From a virus: DNA of 29,613 bases. Positions 7,783 through 14,091 of the stretch are shown here, piece after piece; position 1 is the stretch's first letter; each line of letters opens with the position of its first letter. Under the pieces are notes generated by a model. It saw only the letters and a program-made list of their open reading frames with translations, was not told where the DNA came from and made no database searches. The stretch spans positions 1 to 29,613 of the IMG/VR virus record IMGVR_UViG_3300009433_000032; one strand, 5' to 3'. The position numbers and the translations under genes are program-made.

Positions 7783-8414
7783 GCGATGCAATGCGTGAAC
7801 TGCAATCTAAATGCGGCGTTTCGGCGGATGGTCAATTTGGCCCTAACACTGCCAAAGCGATTGCCAAGTTTTACCAACTATCGCCGGAAGCCGCGTCACA
7901 TTTTTTGGGACAGTGCCACCATGAAAGCGGCGGGTTTAAACGTAAGCCAGAAGAAAACCTAAACTATTCCGCAAAAGGTTTGCGATCAACCTTTGGACGT
8001 TATTTCAAAACTGACGAACAGGCAGAAGAATATGCCCGTAATCCTGAGAAAATTGCCAATTATGTTTATATGGATGAAAACCGAAAATATCCGCTTGGCA
8101 ATACAAAAGAAGGTGACGGGTGGTTGTGGCGAGGGCGCGGATTTATTCAATGCACAGGCCGTTTTAATTATAGGGCTTTTGCCAGCGAAATGCGTTTACC
8201 AGAGGTAATGGAAAACCCAGATTTAGTTGCAACAGAATACGCTATGGAAAGCGCGATTTGGTATTTTGACAAAAACAATATTTGGGTTCACTGCAAGCAC
8301 GTTACGGATGATACCATTAAAACTGTAACTAAAGCAGTTAATGGCGGAAGGCACGGTTTGGACGATAGGATGGAACAGACTTACAAAATTCACAAATGGC
8401 TTGTGTCGGATTAA
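7779..8414 (+). CDS. Endolysin, GH19 chitinase-like muramidase
   Basis: 211 residues. The GH19-type lysozyme pattern is clear: LGQCHHESGGF with the catalytic Glu at 49, ENLNYSAKGL (about 59-68), the signature RGRGFIQCTGRFNY at 118-131, and VTKAVNGG near 188-195. The length is usual for phage GH19 endolysins. A short N-terminal segment (VSADGQFGPNTAKAIAKFY) resembles the numbering motif of a minimal peptidoglycan-binding lead-in. No signal peptide, so export depends on the upstream holin. It is the last gene of the lysis operon and is followed by the candidate RNA and terminator. Confidence 0.87.
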   Translation: MSDAMRELQSKCGVSADGQFGPNTAKAIAKFYQLSPEAASHFLGQCHHESGGFKRKPEENLNYSAKGLRSTFGRYFKTDEQAEEYARNPEKIANYVYMDENRKYPLGNTKEGDGWLWRGRGFIQCTGRFNYRAFASEMRLPEVMENPDLVATEYAMESAIWYFDKNNIWVHCKHVTDDTIKTVTKAVNGGRHGLDDRMEQTYKIHKWLVSD

Positions 8415-8429
8415 CTTCGATTATATAAA
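8401..8429 (+). promoter_or_regulatory. Candidate promoter for the structured RNA
   Basis: TTGTGT at 8401-8406 and TATAAA at 8424-8429 are separated by 17 nt. The -35 box lies inside the end of the endolysin gene. A start 7 nt after the -10 box falls at 8436, the first base of a 9-bp stem. The -10 box is good and the -35 box only half matches. The placement relative to the stem is the main support. Confidence 0.42.
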
Positions 8430-8435
8430 TCTCTA

Positions 8436-8597
8436 GTGGGTGGCTATCATCACAATACAAATCGCTTTGTCCCAACGGGCGGTTGTTTACCTCGGATGAC
8501 GTTCTACAAAAAAAGCGCCAAACTTTTTAATATAACGGCCACCCACACGAACTAATAAGCTTTTAAGCCCTCCGTCCTCCCGCGGGGGGTTTTTTTA
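8436..8597 (+). ncRNA. Candidate structured non-coding RNA
   Basis: About 160 nt between the endolysin and a terminator, with no convincing ORF. By eye, GTGGGTGGC (8436-8444) pairs perfectly with GCCACCCAC (8538-8546). Inside are nested complements: TCATC/GATGA (8447-8451, 8495-8499), ACAA/TTGT (8452-8455, 8483-8486), ACAAA-TCGC-TTTGT (8457-8470), CCC-AAC-GGG (8471-8479) and AAAAAG/CTTTTT (8510-8515, 8523-8528). A Rho-independent terminator ends it. A promoter-like pair starts transcription at the stem base. I recognise no known RNA family. It could instead be an mRNA 3' structure protecting the lysis transcript. Confidence 0.5.
8576..8596 (+). terminator. Rho-independent terminator
   Basis: Stem CCTCC / GGGGG (one T-G pair) around a CGCG loop, followed by seven T residues. 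It ends the lysis operon and the candidate RNA, and separates them from the next promoter. Confidence 0.8.
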
Positions 8598-8600
8598 TTT

Positions 8601-8642
8601 AGGTAAATAAATTGTTGACACAACTAACTCACTTGATAGGAA
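8601..8642 (+). promoter_or_regulatory. Early promoter for the DUF932 operon
   Basis: TTGACA at 8615-8620 is preceded by AGGTAAATAAATTG, so the 19-nt block shared with other promoters here spans 8601-8619. With a 16-nt spacer the -10 box would be TAGGAA (8637-8642), which is weak. An activator or phage-specific factor may be needed. The leader ends in GGAGGTTCAA before the ATG, like the leaders at 9905 and on the - strand at 13984. Confidence 0.55.
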
Positions 8643-8673
8643 GTACTTACAAATTAAGATAACGGAGGTTCAA

Positions 8674-9513
8674 ATGCTTGATTTTACTAAAGAAAATAAC
8701 TGGAACTTTGAAACTATCAAAGAGCCCGTACTTCGCCCTAATGGTCAACAGGTGCCAAATCTTTTCAATTTGGTTCGCACCGATACTGATACGGTTTTAC
8801 ACACTCATCGCGACTCATATACTGTGCTATCGCACGATAATGTGGTCAACGCGACTCATGAAAGCATCAAGGCTGCAAACATTTCAAGCGATTTTGATTT
8901 CAAAGTTGATTGCATTGACAGCGGTAGAAAATTGCAAATTGATGTATTGTTCAACGATGTGGTTACAGAGCCAGCGGTTGGCGATTATGTTAAATTTCGT
9001 ATCCGCGCTTTTAATTCTTATGATGGCTCATGGGCATTTCAAACATCTGCCGATGCAGAAAGACTTTGGTGCTTAAATGGTTGCACTACCGCTGATAGTA
9101 TTTCTAAATTGTGGATGCGCCATACTTCACAAATATCTACAGAAGGCGCCGCTGCAAAGATTGTTAATGGATTAGAAATTTTCCATACGCAAAAAGATTT
9201 ATGGCAGCACTGGATGAAACAAAAAGTCGACCATAACAGTGCAGAGCAATTTTTTAAACGCACATTGGTAAATCATAAAACTAAATCGAGTGAAGAAAAC
9301 TGGAACAAAAAACAACTTGAAAATTTAATGGGCCAACTTGACAGTGAATTTGCCAACCTTGGTAAAAACCAATGGGCTGTTTATAACTGCATGACACATT
9401 GGGCTACTCATACTCAAGGTGCAAAATCCCCACACAATGTTACACGAGATAGAGAACAAAAAGTTGCTTTTGCCTTAAACACACCCACTTGGAAAAATGG
9501 ATCTCTGGCATGA
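8674..9513 (+). CDS. DUF932 phage/plasmid-like protein
   Basis: 279 residues in the DUF932 (phage/plasmid-like TIGR03299) family. Family pattern: an N-terminal ending in HTHRDSYTVLSHDNVVN (about 44-60), the central KFRIRAFNSYDGSWAFQTSADAERLWCLNGC block (about 107-137) with the invariant-looking C-N-G-C, and the C-terminal AVYNCMTHWATHTQ (about 236-249) before the ending. The length is at the short end of the family. Molecular function is not known to me with certainty. First gene after an early promoter with a strong GGAGG site, so it is probably expressed early and abundantly. The stop overlaps a tiny TM ORF. Confidence 0.82.
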   Translation: MLDFTKENNWNFETIKEPVLRPNGQQVPNLFNLVRTDTDTVLHTHRDSYTVLSHDNVVNATHESIKAANISSDFDFKVDCIDSGRKLQIDVLFNDVVTEPAVGDYVKFRIRAFNSYDGSWAFQTSADAERLWCLNGCTTADSISKLWMRHTSQISTEGAAAKIVNGLEIFHTQKDLWQHWMKQKVDHNSAEQFFKRTLVNHKTKSSEENWNKKQLENLMGQLDSEFANLGKNQWAVYNCMTHWATHTQGAKSPHNVTRDREQKVAFALNTPTWKNGSLA

Positions 9514-9599
9514 ACAAGCAAGATACTTTTATAGTCATCATTTATGGTATTGTTCTTGTCATTGCAGGACTCAATATTGATAAATTTATGGTAATGTAA
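9510..9599 (+). CDS. 29-aa single-TM peptide
   Basis: The ATG overlaps the DUF932 stop (ATGA). The product is mostly one TM helix (FIVIIYGIVLVIAGL) flanked by MNKQDT and NIDKFMVM. It lies directly before a terminator. It is too short for ordinary gene callers. Its coupling to the upstream gene and clean TM character make it likely real. Function unknown. Confidence 0.5.
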   Translation: MNKQDTFIVIIYGIVLVIAGLNIDKFMVM

Positions 9600-9603
9600 C
9601 GAG

Positions 9604-9624
9604 AAGGGGCTTCGGCCCCTTTTT
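9604..9624 (+). terminator. Rho-independent terminator
   Basis: Stem AAGGGGC / GCCCCTT with a TTCG tetraloop, then a T run. It sits 5 nt after the 29-aa ORF and closes the DUF932 unit. Confidence 0.88.
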
Positions 9625-9644
9625 CTATTAATGGGAGAAACAAA

Positions 9645-9848
9645 ATGAAAATCACACGTAAAAGCCCTTGGTCAAAAAAAATCAACACAATGGAAATAAA
9701 TGTGACGCAAGATCAAATTAACTCTTGGGAAGATGGCGAGCTTATTCAAAATGCAATGCCTGACTTAGAACCAGCTGAAAGAGAGTTTATTGTAAACGGT
9801 ATTACGCCTGATGACTGGCACGATATTTTTAAAGACGATGTATTGTAA
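9645..9848 (+). CDS. Small acidic hypothetical protein
   Basis: 67 residues with a GGGAG site 8 nt before the ATG. After a basic N-terminus (KITRKSPWSKK) it is acidic and helical, with TQDQINSWEDGELIQNAMPDLEPAEREFIVNGITPDDWHDIF. The pattern of paired helices resembles a small phage protein family found repeatedly near early genes (TPDDWxxIF). No catalytic motif. The stop codon lies inside the next promoter's upstream block. Confidence 0.72.
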   Translation: MKITRKSPWSKKINTMEINVTQDQINSWEDGELIQNAMPDLEPAEREFIVNGITPDDWHDIFKDDVL

Positions 9849-9884
9849 ATAAAATATTGACATATGCGCCATGGTTTATAAAAT
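9843..9884 (+). promoter_or_regulatory. Early promoter for the small-gene/RusA operon
   Basis: TTGACA at 9857-9862, 16-nt spacer, TAAAAT at 9879-9884. The block TTGTAAATAAAATATTGAC at 9843-9861 matches the shared upstream/-35 block of the other early promoters. The downstream leader contains TGGAGGTTCAC immediately before ATG 9915. Confidence 0.7.
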
Positions 9885-9914
9885 CGTAACTGTAACAACA
9901 TACTGGAGGTTCAC

Positions 9915-10172
9915 ATGGGTTACTCAATGCACGGTAGGAAATCAACGCACATTTTTGAAACCATCACACTCAAAGGTGTAGAAATGGAAATAGTTGCTGA
10001 AGGTTCTTTTGACTTTGACGAAAACTATTTCGATGTTGATACTGTTTATTTAAAAGAAACACGCAAAAAAACAAATAGCTTTAAACTTCCCAAGCGGATT
10101 TATAGCTACCTTACTAATATAAATTGTTTACATGCTGAAAATTGGGATGACTTAGCGCGGGAGAATTTTTAA
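9915..10172 (+). CDS. Small hypothetical protein
   Basis: 85 residues behind a strong TGGAGGTTCAC leader. The first half reads as beta strands (HIFETITLKGVEMEIVAEG) with acidic turns (DFDENYFDVDTVYL), the second half as a basic helix and a C-terminal acidic tail. No TM or known motif. First gene of an early operon; its stop overlaps the next start (TAATG). Function unknown. Confidence 0.7.
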   Translation: MGYSMHGRKSTHIFETITLKGVEMEIVAEGSFDFDENYFDVDTVYLKETRKKTNSFKLPKRIYSYLTNINCLHAENWDDLARENF

Positions 10173-10408
10173 TGGAAACGCAAACAAAAATGATTTTGCA
10201 TCATCTTCGTACGCAACGCAGAATAACGCCTATGGACGCACTTGAAAGCTATGGGTGTTTTAGACTTGCCGCGCGTATTCACGATCTTAAAGAAAATGGG
10301 CACCATATTGAAAGGCAAATGGTGGTCTGTGAACGCACTGGATCACGGTTTGCTGAATATAGTCTTTTAAAGGAGGCAACACATGAAATGGCAAAAGCTT
10401 CTGGATGA
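10172..10408 (+). CDS. Winged helix-turn-helix protein (HTH_39-like)
   Basis: 78 residues. TQTKMILHHLRTQRRITPMDALESYGCFRLAARIHDLKENGHHIERQMV matches the small phage helix-turn-helix family in which a bundle with TPxxALxxYGCxRLAARIxDLKxxGxxI is conserved (HTH_39-like). It probably binds DNA as a small regulator or replication accessory. Start overlaps the previous stop. The 3' end overlaps the next gene, with AAAGGAGG inside it serving as that gene's ribosome site. Confidence 0.8.
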   Translation: METQTKMILHHLRTQRRITPMDALESYGCFRLAARIHDLKENGHHIERQMVVCERTGSRFAEYSLLKEATHEMAKASG

Positions 10409-10553
10409 ACAACGAAAAGCAAAAAAAGCTCTCGTTGTTAAAACATTAAAGCAAGCAGGAACACAGTCGGGAGCAGCAAGAATTCTTGGTGTTTCTCGGC
10501 AACAAATGTACGTTCTTTGCAAAACCTATGAGGTCAGCAATGCAAAACAGTAA
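10383..10553 (+). CDS. Fis-type HTH protein, 56 aa
   Basis: ATG 10383 follows AAAGGAGG by 7 nt. After a basic N-terminal helix comes KTLKQAGTQSGAARILGVSRQQMYVLC, a Fis/NtrC-type helix-turn-helix (A-A-R-I-L-G-V-S-R pattern, about residues 31-39). This is a compact DNA-binding protein, perhaps a regulator of the early region. It overlaps the preceding HTH gene by 26 nt and the next gene by 14 nt. Confidence 0.7.
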   Translation: MKWQKLLDEQRKAKKALVVKTLKQAGTQSGAARILGVSRQQMYVLCKTYEVSNAKQ

Positions 10554-10728
10554 TCTTACACCTTTTGAAGAAGGTTTATTGCGTAGCGTTAAACTAAAAG
10601 AACGAAATGCACATAAAGAAATAAACCGTGCTGATGCTATGCCTAATGCAAAAAGAGAACATTTTGAGGCAACACAAGAGTTAAAAAACTTATTGTCGCA
10701 ACTCAGGCAAAATGGCAGAAACGTATAA
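10540..10728 (+). CDS. Small helical hypothetical protein
   Basis: 62 residues from ATG 10540; an upstream in-frame ATG at 10486 lies deep in the previous gene. The sequence is charged and helical (FEEGLLRSVKLKERNAHKEI, then KREHFEATQELKNLLSQLR), probably a short coiled coil. A GAGG site is 7 nt upstream. No family recognised. It precedes rusA in the same operon. Confidence 0.6.
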   Translation: MQNSNLTPFEEGLLRSVKLKERNAHKEINRADAMPNAKREHFEATQELKNLLSQLRQNGRNV

Positions 10729-10744
10729 TCTTAAGGAAAATACT

Positions 10745-11197
10745 ATGCAAAATACTTTAGAGTTTGTTGTTTCTGGAAAGCCAATTGGTAAAGCAAGGCC
10801 ACGATTTACAAAATCTGGTCATATTTATACGCCAAAAGAAACCAAACAATACGAGGACAGAATTAAACAAGCTGCATGGTCAGAAATGAAAAAGGCAAAT
10901 TTAAAGCCAACCGACAAACGTGTCAGTTTTATAATATGTGCTTATTTTGACATTCCCAAATCTTATAACAAACAAAAAACAATGGAGTGCGAGTTTGGCG
11001 TACATATTCCCAAACGACCTGATTTAGACAACATAGTAAAAGCGGTTTTAGATGGTTGCAACGAAGTAGTATATGAGGATGATTGTATGGTGGGAAATAT
11101 ATATGCCAGTAAAAAATACTGTGACCAAGAGCAAATAGCACATCTACATGTAAAAATACATTGGAGTAACTATGAGCGGCCCAATACTAATATTTAA
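10745..11197 (+). CDS. rusA: RusA-like Holliday junction resolvase
   Basis: 150 residues from ATG 10745 (AAGGA 6 nt upstream; GTG-like upstream extension at 10712 overlaps the previous gene). The RusA pattern is clear: SGKPIGKARPRFTKSGHIYTP (about 10-30), KRPDLDNIVKAVLDGCN with Asp93 and Asp95, and VVYEDDCMV with Asp112/113, the metal-binding acidic residues. RusA dimers cut Holliday junctions and can resolve branched replication or packaging intermediates. It converges on the - strand recombination operon, which encodes ERF, SSB and a Ref-like nuclease. Confidence 0.88.
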   Translation: MQNTLEFVVSGKPIGKARPRFTKSGHIYTPKETKQYEDRIKQAAWSEMKKANLKPTDKRVSFIICAYFDIPKSYNKQKTMECEFGVHIPKRPDLDNIVKAVLDGCNEVVYEDDCMVGNIYASKKYCDQEQIAHLHVKIHWSNYERPNTNI

Positions 11198-11230
11198 TAT
11201 AAATAGAACGATTACAATTTTTTGCGTGAA

Positions 11231-11554
11231 TTAAGTTTCCGAGTGTTTTTTAGAATACGAGAAATCAGGCCCGTATAACTCTCGCCATTTTTTCGGCTCT
11301 TTATGAATGGCCACTTTACTTTTATCCCAAAGGCCTTGGTGATGGCCTTCGCACAACGGTATCGCAGTTCTGTCACCTCGCTTCGTACGGCTATAACGAT
11401 CATGTATCGGATGGTGTGCCGTTGTTGGACTTTGCTGGGCTTCTCCAAATCGCTTACAAATACAACACCCCTCCCGCCGCACTTCTTGCAGATAGTTTCC
11501 ATCTTTTTTTCCTTTGTTTTTTTCGGGTAAGACCACAAAGCTATTATTTTTCAT
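11231..11554 (-). CDS. Ref-like RecA-dependent nuclease (HNH-type)
   Basis: 107 residues. The pattern matches the phage P1 Ref-type recombination nuclease family: GCCICKRFG (about 29-37), TTAHHPIHDRYSR with His47/His48, then RTAIPLCEGHHQG with Cys68 and His71/His72, and KKWRELYGPD near the end. Ref cuts DNA at RecA-displaced strands. The order of Cys and His pairs suggests structural zinc plus an HNH-like active site. The start overlaps the previous ORF end by 11 nt. Last gene of the - strand recombination operon. Confidence 0.77.
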   Translation of the reverse strand: MKNNSFVVLPEKNKGKKDGNYLQEVRREGCCICKRFGEAQQSPTTAHHPIHDRYSRTKRGDRTAIPLCEGHHQGLWDKSKVAIHKEPKKWRELYGPDFSYSKKHSET

Positions 11555-11696
11555 GTTGAATTTTTATTCTATTAAGAATTAAGTTAATGTCTTCTAAATC
11601 GCTTACAATTTGTTTATCTTGAGCCAATCTAAGTTCAAGCTTTTCAATTAAGAAAGCGTTTCTTCGTTGAGCCTCTAACACATCTTTCGTTATCAT
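11544..11696 (-). CDS. 50-aa coiled-coil protein
   Basis: ATG 11696 lies behind GGAGG (6-7 nt spacing) that overlaps the upstream gene's stop. The product is one charged helix with heptad spacing of Leu/Ile (EAQRRNAFLIEKLELRLAQ, then VSDLEDINLILNRIK). It overlaps the Ref-like gene start. No family recognised; probably a small accessory protein. Confidence 0.62.
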   Translation of the reverse strand: MITKDVLEAQRRNAFLIEKLELRLAQDKQIVSDLEDINLILNRIKIQHEK

Positions 11697-11700
11697 TTGT

Positions 11701-11925
11701 TTACCTCCACCATAAAGGACTCATTCCGCAATCAATATTTTCGGGATTACGACAACCATCAAAGCAATACTCTGTTTTTCTAATTCTGTTTCGTATCCCT
11801 ATCACAGCATTTTTAGTCATTCCAAATTGACTTCCAGCATCTCTGCAACTCCAGCCTTCGTTTTCTGTAAGGTGTAAAACCATAAGCGTTTTTTCATCTC
11901 TTGCGCGTTCACTACATTCTCTCAT
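11701..11925 (-). CDS. GcrA-like helix-turn-helix protein
   Basis: 74 residues. EGWSCRDAGSQFGMTKNAVIGIRNRIRK (about residues 24-50) resembles the N-terminal DNA-binding helix-turn-helix of the alphaproteobacterial cell-cycle regulator GcrA (A-x-x-x-G-x-T-x-N-A-V-I-G pattern). The tail has two Cys residues (Cys54, Cys58), then PENIDCGMSPLWWR. The long GcrA C-terminal domain is absent. It starts one base after the upstream gene's stop. It may act on host or phage promoters; this is inference from the fold. Confidence 0.65.
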   Translation of the reverse strand: MRECSERARDEKTLMVLHLTENEGWSCRDAGSQFGMTKNAVIGIRNRIRKTEYCFDGCRNPENIDCGMSPLWWR

Positions 11926-12351
11926 TTAATAATCCATCGGATCAAACCCGATAGCCTCTGCTAATTTTTCCATTGCATTTTCAAAGTATTCTTTAAACTC
12001 TGATTGGTTCATTTTGTCGAAAGCGATACTATCTGGTACATAGTACACACCGCCATTGGCTTGATTTATAACCGTACGATAATATCCGCATAGCATCTTT
12101 AAATCGTCATGTAAGTGAGACGTAGTTGCCCAACGTTTAGTTGACTTAACAACATTATTAAGTGCAGACCAATATAGTTTATGGTGCTGCGGCGATCGTT
12201 CGCTTACAGCTTGAATATTAAATAACTGATTATTGCTATACGTTTCTATAATTTCAGCGTCATAACGCGTGACAGGGTATAAGACCCCATCACGCATCAC
12301 AACTTGCAGCATTGGTTTATTAGAACGGGATTTCATCGTCCAAATCGCCAT
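11926..12351 (-). CDS. DUF1367-like protein
   Basis: Up to 141 residues. RSPQHHKLYWSALNNVV (about 52-68) and SIAFDKMNQSEFKEYFENAMEKLAEAIG (about 108-135) resemble DUF1367, a phage early-region family of unknown function that often sits near recombination genes. The start is uncertain: ATG 12351, 12336 and 12312 are in frame and none has a strong ribosome site. The first 13 codons overlap ssb out of frame, so the true start may be 12312, at MLQVV. Translation is probably coupled to ssb. Confidence 0.66.
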   Translation of the reverse strand: MAIWTMKSRSNKPMLQVVMRDGVLYPVTRYDAEIIETYSNNQLFNIQAVSERSPQHHKLYWSALNNVVKSTKRWATTSHLHDDLKMLCGYYRTVINQANGGVYYVPDSIAFDKMNQSEFKEYFENAMEKLAEAIGFDPMDY

Positions 12352-12694
12352 TTATATTAGCATCAGGAGCATTATGTTCAGTTTGAGAAACGTTGCTGGA
12401 GGTTCCCTTTCTCCCACCTACCAATTCTATAGTGCCAACATTGCAAGTTATCTTGGTATTGCCGTTATATTCATCTGTACCAAACTCACCTTGAATATAT
12501 ACTTTTGTACCTGTTTTAAGGTAATCACGCAACGGACCTTCTGCGATCCGCCCCCATAATGAGCATTCAATATAATTTGTGGTATTAGTTCGGCGATTAT
12601 TTACAGCAACAGAAAAATTGACAACTGTAGTGCCTTTATGGTCACCCGACCTACAGTCACGAGTTAGATTTCCGATAAATTGATGTGTATGCAT
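12320..12694 (-). CDS. ssb: Single-stranded DNA-binding protein
   Basis: 124 residues with the SSB OB-fold pattern: FIGNLTRDCRSG, VNFSVAVNN, YIECSLWGRIAE, LKTGTKVYIQGEFGT and TCNVGTIELVGG. It ends in the acidic tip DDEIPF, the usual docking site for partner enzymes, after a short polar linker. The start overlaps the ERF stop (TAATG). It protects single strands during replication and annealing together with the upstream ERF protein. Confidence 0.92.
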   Translation of the reverse strand: MHTHQFIGNLTRDCRSGDHKGTTVVNFSVAVNNRRTNTTNYIECSLWGRIAEGPLRDYLKTGTKVYIQGEFGTDEYNGNTKITCNVGTIELVGGRKGTSSNVSQTEHNAPDANINGDLDDEIPF

Positions 12695-13302
12695 TACATA
12701 ATTCCCAGTTCTGTTTTTTTGGCTTCAAAAGCTAATTCAACCTTTTCAGCAAGTCCTTTGTTTACAAGCTTTATGCCTCGAATAACCTCTTTTGCTTCGT
12801 CTTCTACTGTACGCAATCTTTCTTCTGTAACCATGTCACCTTCTAAGAACTTTAAAAACTTTATGCCTCGGCTTGAAGGTGAAGGTTGCGACATATAAGA
12901 CGAAGCTGAACTATATCGTCCTGTTGCTGCATTACCATCGTCATCTTCAATAGGAACGCCTGATATTGAGGCTAGTCCATATCTACGTGCATAAGTAATG
13001 GCTCCGCCAAGTGACTGCATATCATTTGCTTTGTATTCTAAATAAACCTTGCCAGAATATTTATCTCCTGAGACGTGAGCAAATATAGTTTCTACAAATG
13101 GCCCAAATTCATCTTTACCGGGAGATTGCATTATCGCAAAACCATTGGCGTGAAACGCTGGATAAACCGCATTTTGTATTGCGGTTAGATCAGCATATTT
13201 GGTTTTTAAAAATGGGTTTTCTGCATTTTTAAATGCAGAGCCCATTTGAGCTTGTGCCACAGCAAAAGCTGTTAAGCTGCTTATTGGTAATTTGTCAGTC
13301 AT
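12694..13302 (-). CDS. ERF-family single-strand annealing protein
   Basis: 202 residues. Features of the ERF family are an N-terminal segment NPFLKTKYADLTAIQNAVYPA (about 29-49), a strand with GFAIMQSP (about 54-61), the family signature SLGGAITYARRYGL (about 97-110), and a low-complexity linker of Ser/Pro (about 128-142). A helical C-terminal domain follows. ERF proteins anneal complementary strands and drive phage recombination or genome circularisation. Start overlaps the Gp157-like stop (TAATG), and ssb follows the same way, so the three are a coupled unit. Confidence 0.9.
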   Translation of the reverse strand: MTDKLPISSLTAFAVAQAQMGSAFKNAENPFLKTKYADLTAIQNAVYPAFHANGFAIMQSPGKDEFGPFVETIFAHVSGDKYSGKVYLEYKANDMQSLGGAITYARRYGLASISGVPIEDDDGNAATGRYSSASSYMSQPSPSSRGIKFLKFLEGDMVTEERLRTVEDEAKEVIRGIKLVNKGLAEKVELAFEAKKTELGIM

Positions 13303-13784
13303 TATTTCATCCTTACTGATATAGTTTGAGGTCCAGTTATCAATTCGGCACCGTCAATCTGGACACCCGCTTGAAGTTGTTTTTTTATTTCTGCTTTATC
13401 TGGTGTGACGGTTATTCTACAAAGTTGTGATGGTATCTCCTTTTCGTTGGTTATTGCTACGCTTTCTGTTCCTTTGCGAAGTGAAACTGTCCCCAAGGGA
13501 TGTGGAATTTTTGATTGGTTAGCACAAAGCAAAATAGTTTTAAGCATTTGGTTCAGTCGCACTTTACGAGCATCGTGAAGCGATCTGCGCTCTGAATATC
13601 TTTTAGCCATTTCGTGACACGCAATCATTCCAGCTTCAGCTTCATTGATTTCGGTCAAAACATTAGATACTAGGTCCATTACATCAGTTTCACCATCTAA
13701 TGTATCCCAGAACAAATCTAATTCATCTGCATATGGTGCTAATCTTTCTGCCATGTATGTAAGCATTGACGAATTGAGTTTCAT
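13302..13784 (-). CDS. Gp157-like protein
   Basis: 160 residues matching the siphovirus Gp157 family: a helical N-terminus, a long amphipathic region with ARKVRLNQMLKTILLCANQ (about 91-109), a beta stretch GTVSLRKGTESVAITNEKEIPSQ, and ATVTPDKAEIKK-type VTPDKAEIKKQLQAGVQIDGAELI near the end. Members are commonly next to single-strand annealing proteins; they have been linked to phage resistance and recombination functions but the activity is unclear to me. Start overlaps the preceding stop (ATGA), with GAAGGA about 8 nt upstream. Confidence 0.82.
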   Translation of the reverse strand: MKLNSSMLTYMAERLAPYADELDLFWDTLDGETDVMDLVSNVLTEINEAEAGMIACHEMAKRYSERRSLHDARKVRLNQMLKTILLCANQSKIPHPLGTVSLRKGTESVAITNEKEIPSQLCRITVTPDKAEIKKQLQAGVQIDGAELITGPQTISVRMK

Positions 13785-13984
13785 TTTTTTGATCCTTCAA
13801 AGTCATCAACCGCTTGTGCTATTGCTTTTTCAATAAAAGAAATTGCATCTGCAGGAAATTGATCGGCTAAATATTGCTGGTGAGTTATCTCTCCGGCAGC
13901 AGCTTGCTGAACCAATTTTGTACTACGATTTACAATTTTGTTTGCAATTGTAGCTCTTATAAAGTGAATAGGTGTGTTAGTCAT
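13781..13984 (-). CDS. Small protein opening the recombination operon
   Basis: 67 residues from ATG 13984, chosen because GGAGG ends 5 nt upstream; an in-frame ATG at 14005 would include the ribosome site. The product is mostly helical (FIRATIANKIVNRSTKLVQQ, then ITHQQYLADQFPADAISFIEKAIAQAV), soluble, with no known motif. First gene after a strong early promoter on the - strand. Function unknown. Confidence 0.68.
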   Translation of the reverse strand: MTNTPIHFIRATIANKIVNRSTKLVQQAAAGEITHQQYLADQFPADAISFIEKAIAQAVDDFEGSKK

Positions 13985-14008
13985 GTGAACCTCCAAGTTA
14001 ACCATTTC

Positions 14009-14050
14009 ATAGTATCAACATGGCTTTCTCAGTCAACAAATGTTTTACAA
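14009..14050 (-). promoter_or_regulatory. Early promoter for the recombination operon
   Basis: On the - strand TTGACT (14036-14031), 16-nt spacer, TACTAT (14014-14009). The block TTGTAAAACATTTGTTGAC (14050-14032) is one of the shared early promoter blocks. The leader ends TTGGAGGTTCAC before ATG 13984. It is back to back with the + promoter and shares its outer edge. Confidence 0.75.
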
Positions 14051-14086
14051 AATTTTTAGTGACTTTGTAAATGTTGTGTTTATAAA
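14045..14086 (+). promoter_or_regulatory. Early promoter for the replication/modification operon
   Basis: GTGACT (14059-14064; the preceding TGAC matches the other promoters), 16-nt spacer, TATAAA (14081-14086). The 19-nt block at 14045-14063 is a diverged match to the shared early block (12 of 19 positions by my count against the 17658-17676 copy). It overlaps the upstream end of the - strand promoter by 6 nt, so one factor bound here could control both directions. Confidence 0.55.
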
Positions 14087-14091
14087 GAAAA

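Noticed and set aside
8496-8555. 19-codon ORF (from ATG 8497) inside the candidate RNA
   Set aside because: No ribosome site, and it runs through the 3' hairpin and closing stem of the structured element. Considered chance.
11198-11230. T run after rusA considered as a terminator
   Set aside because: No GC-rich stem precedes the T run in either direction; the convergent operons may end without a clear hairpin here.
11212-11538. 108-codon - strand frame overlapping the Ref-like gene
   Set aside because: Out-of-frame shadow; the other frame carries the conserved Cys/His pattern and a coupled start.
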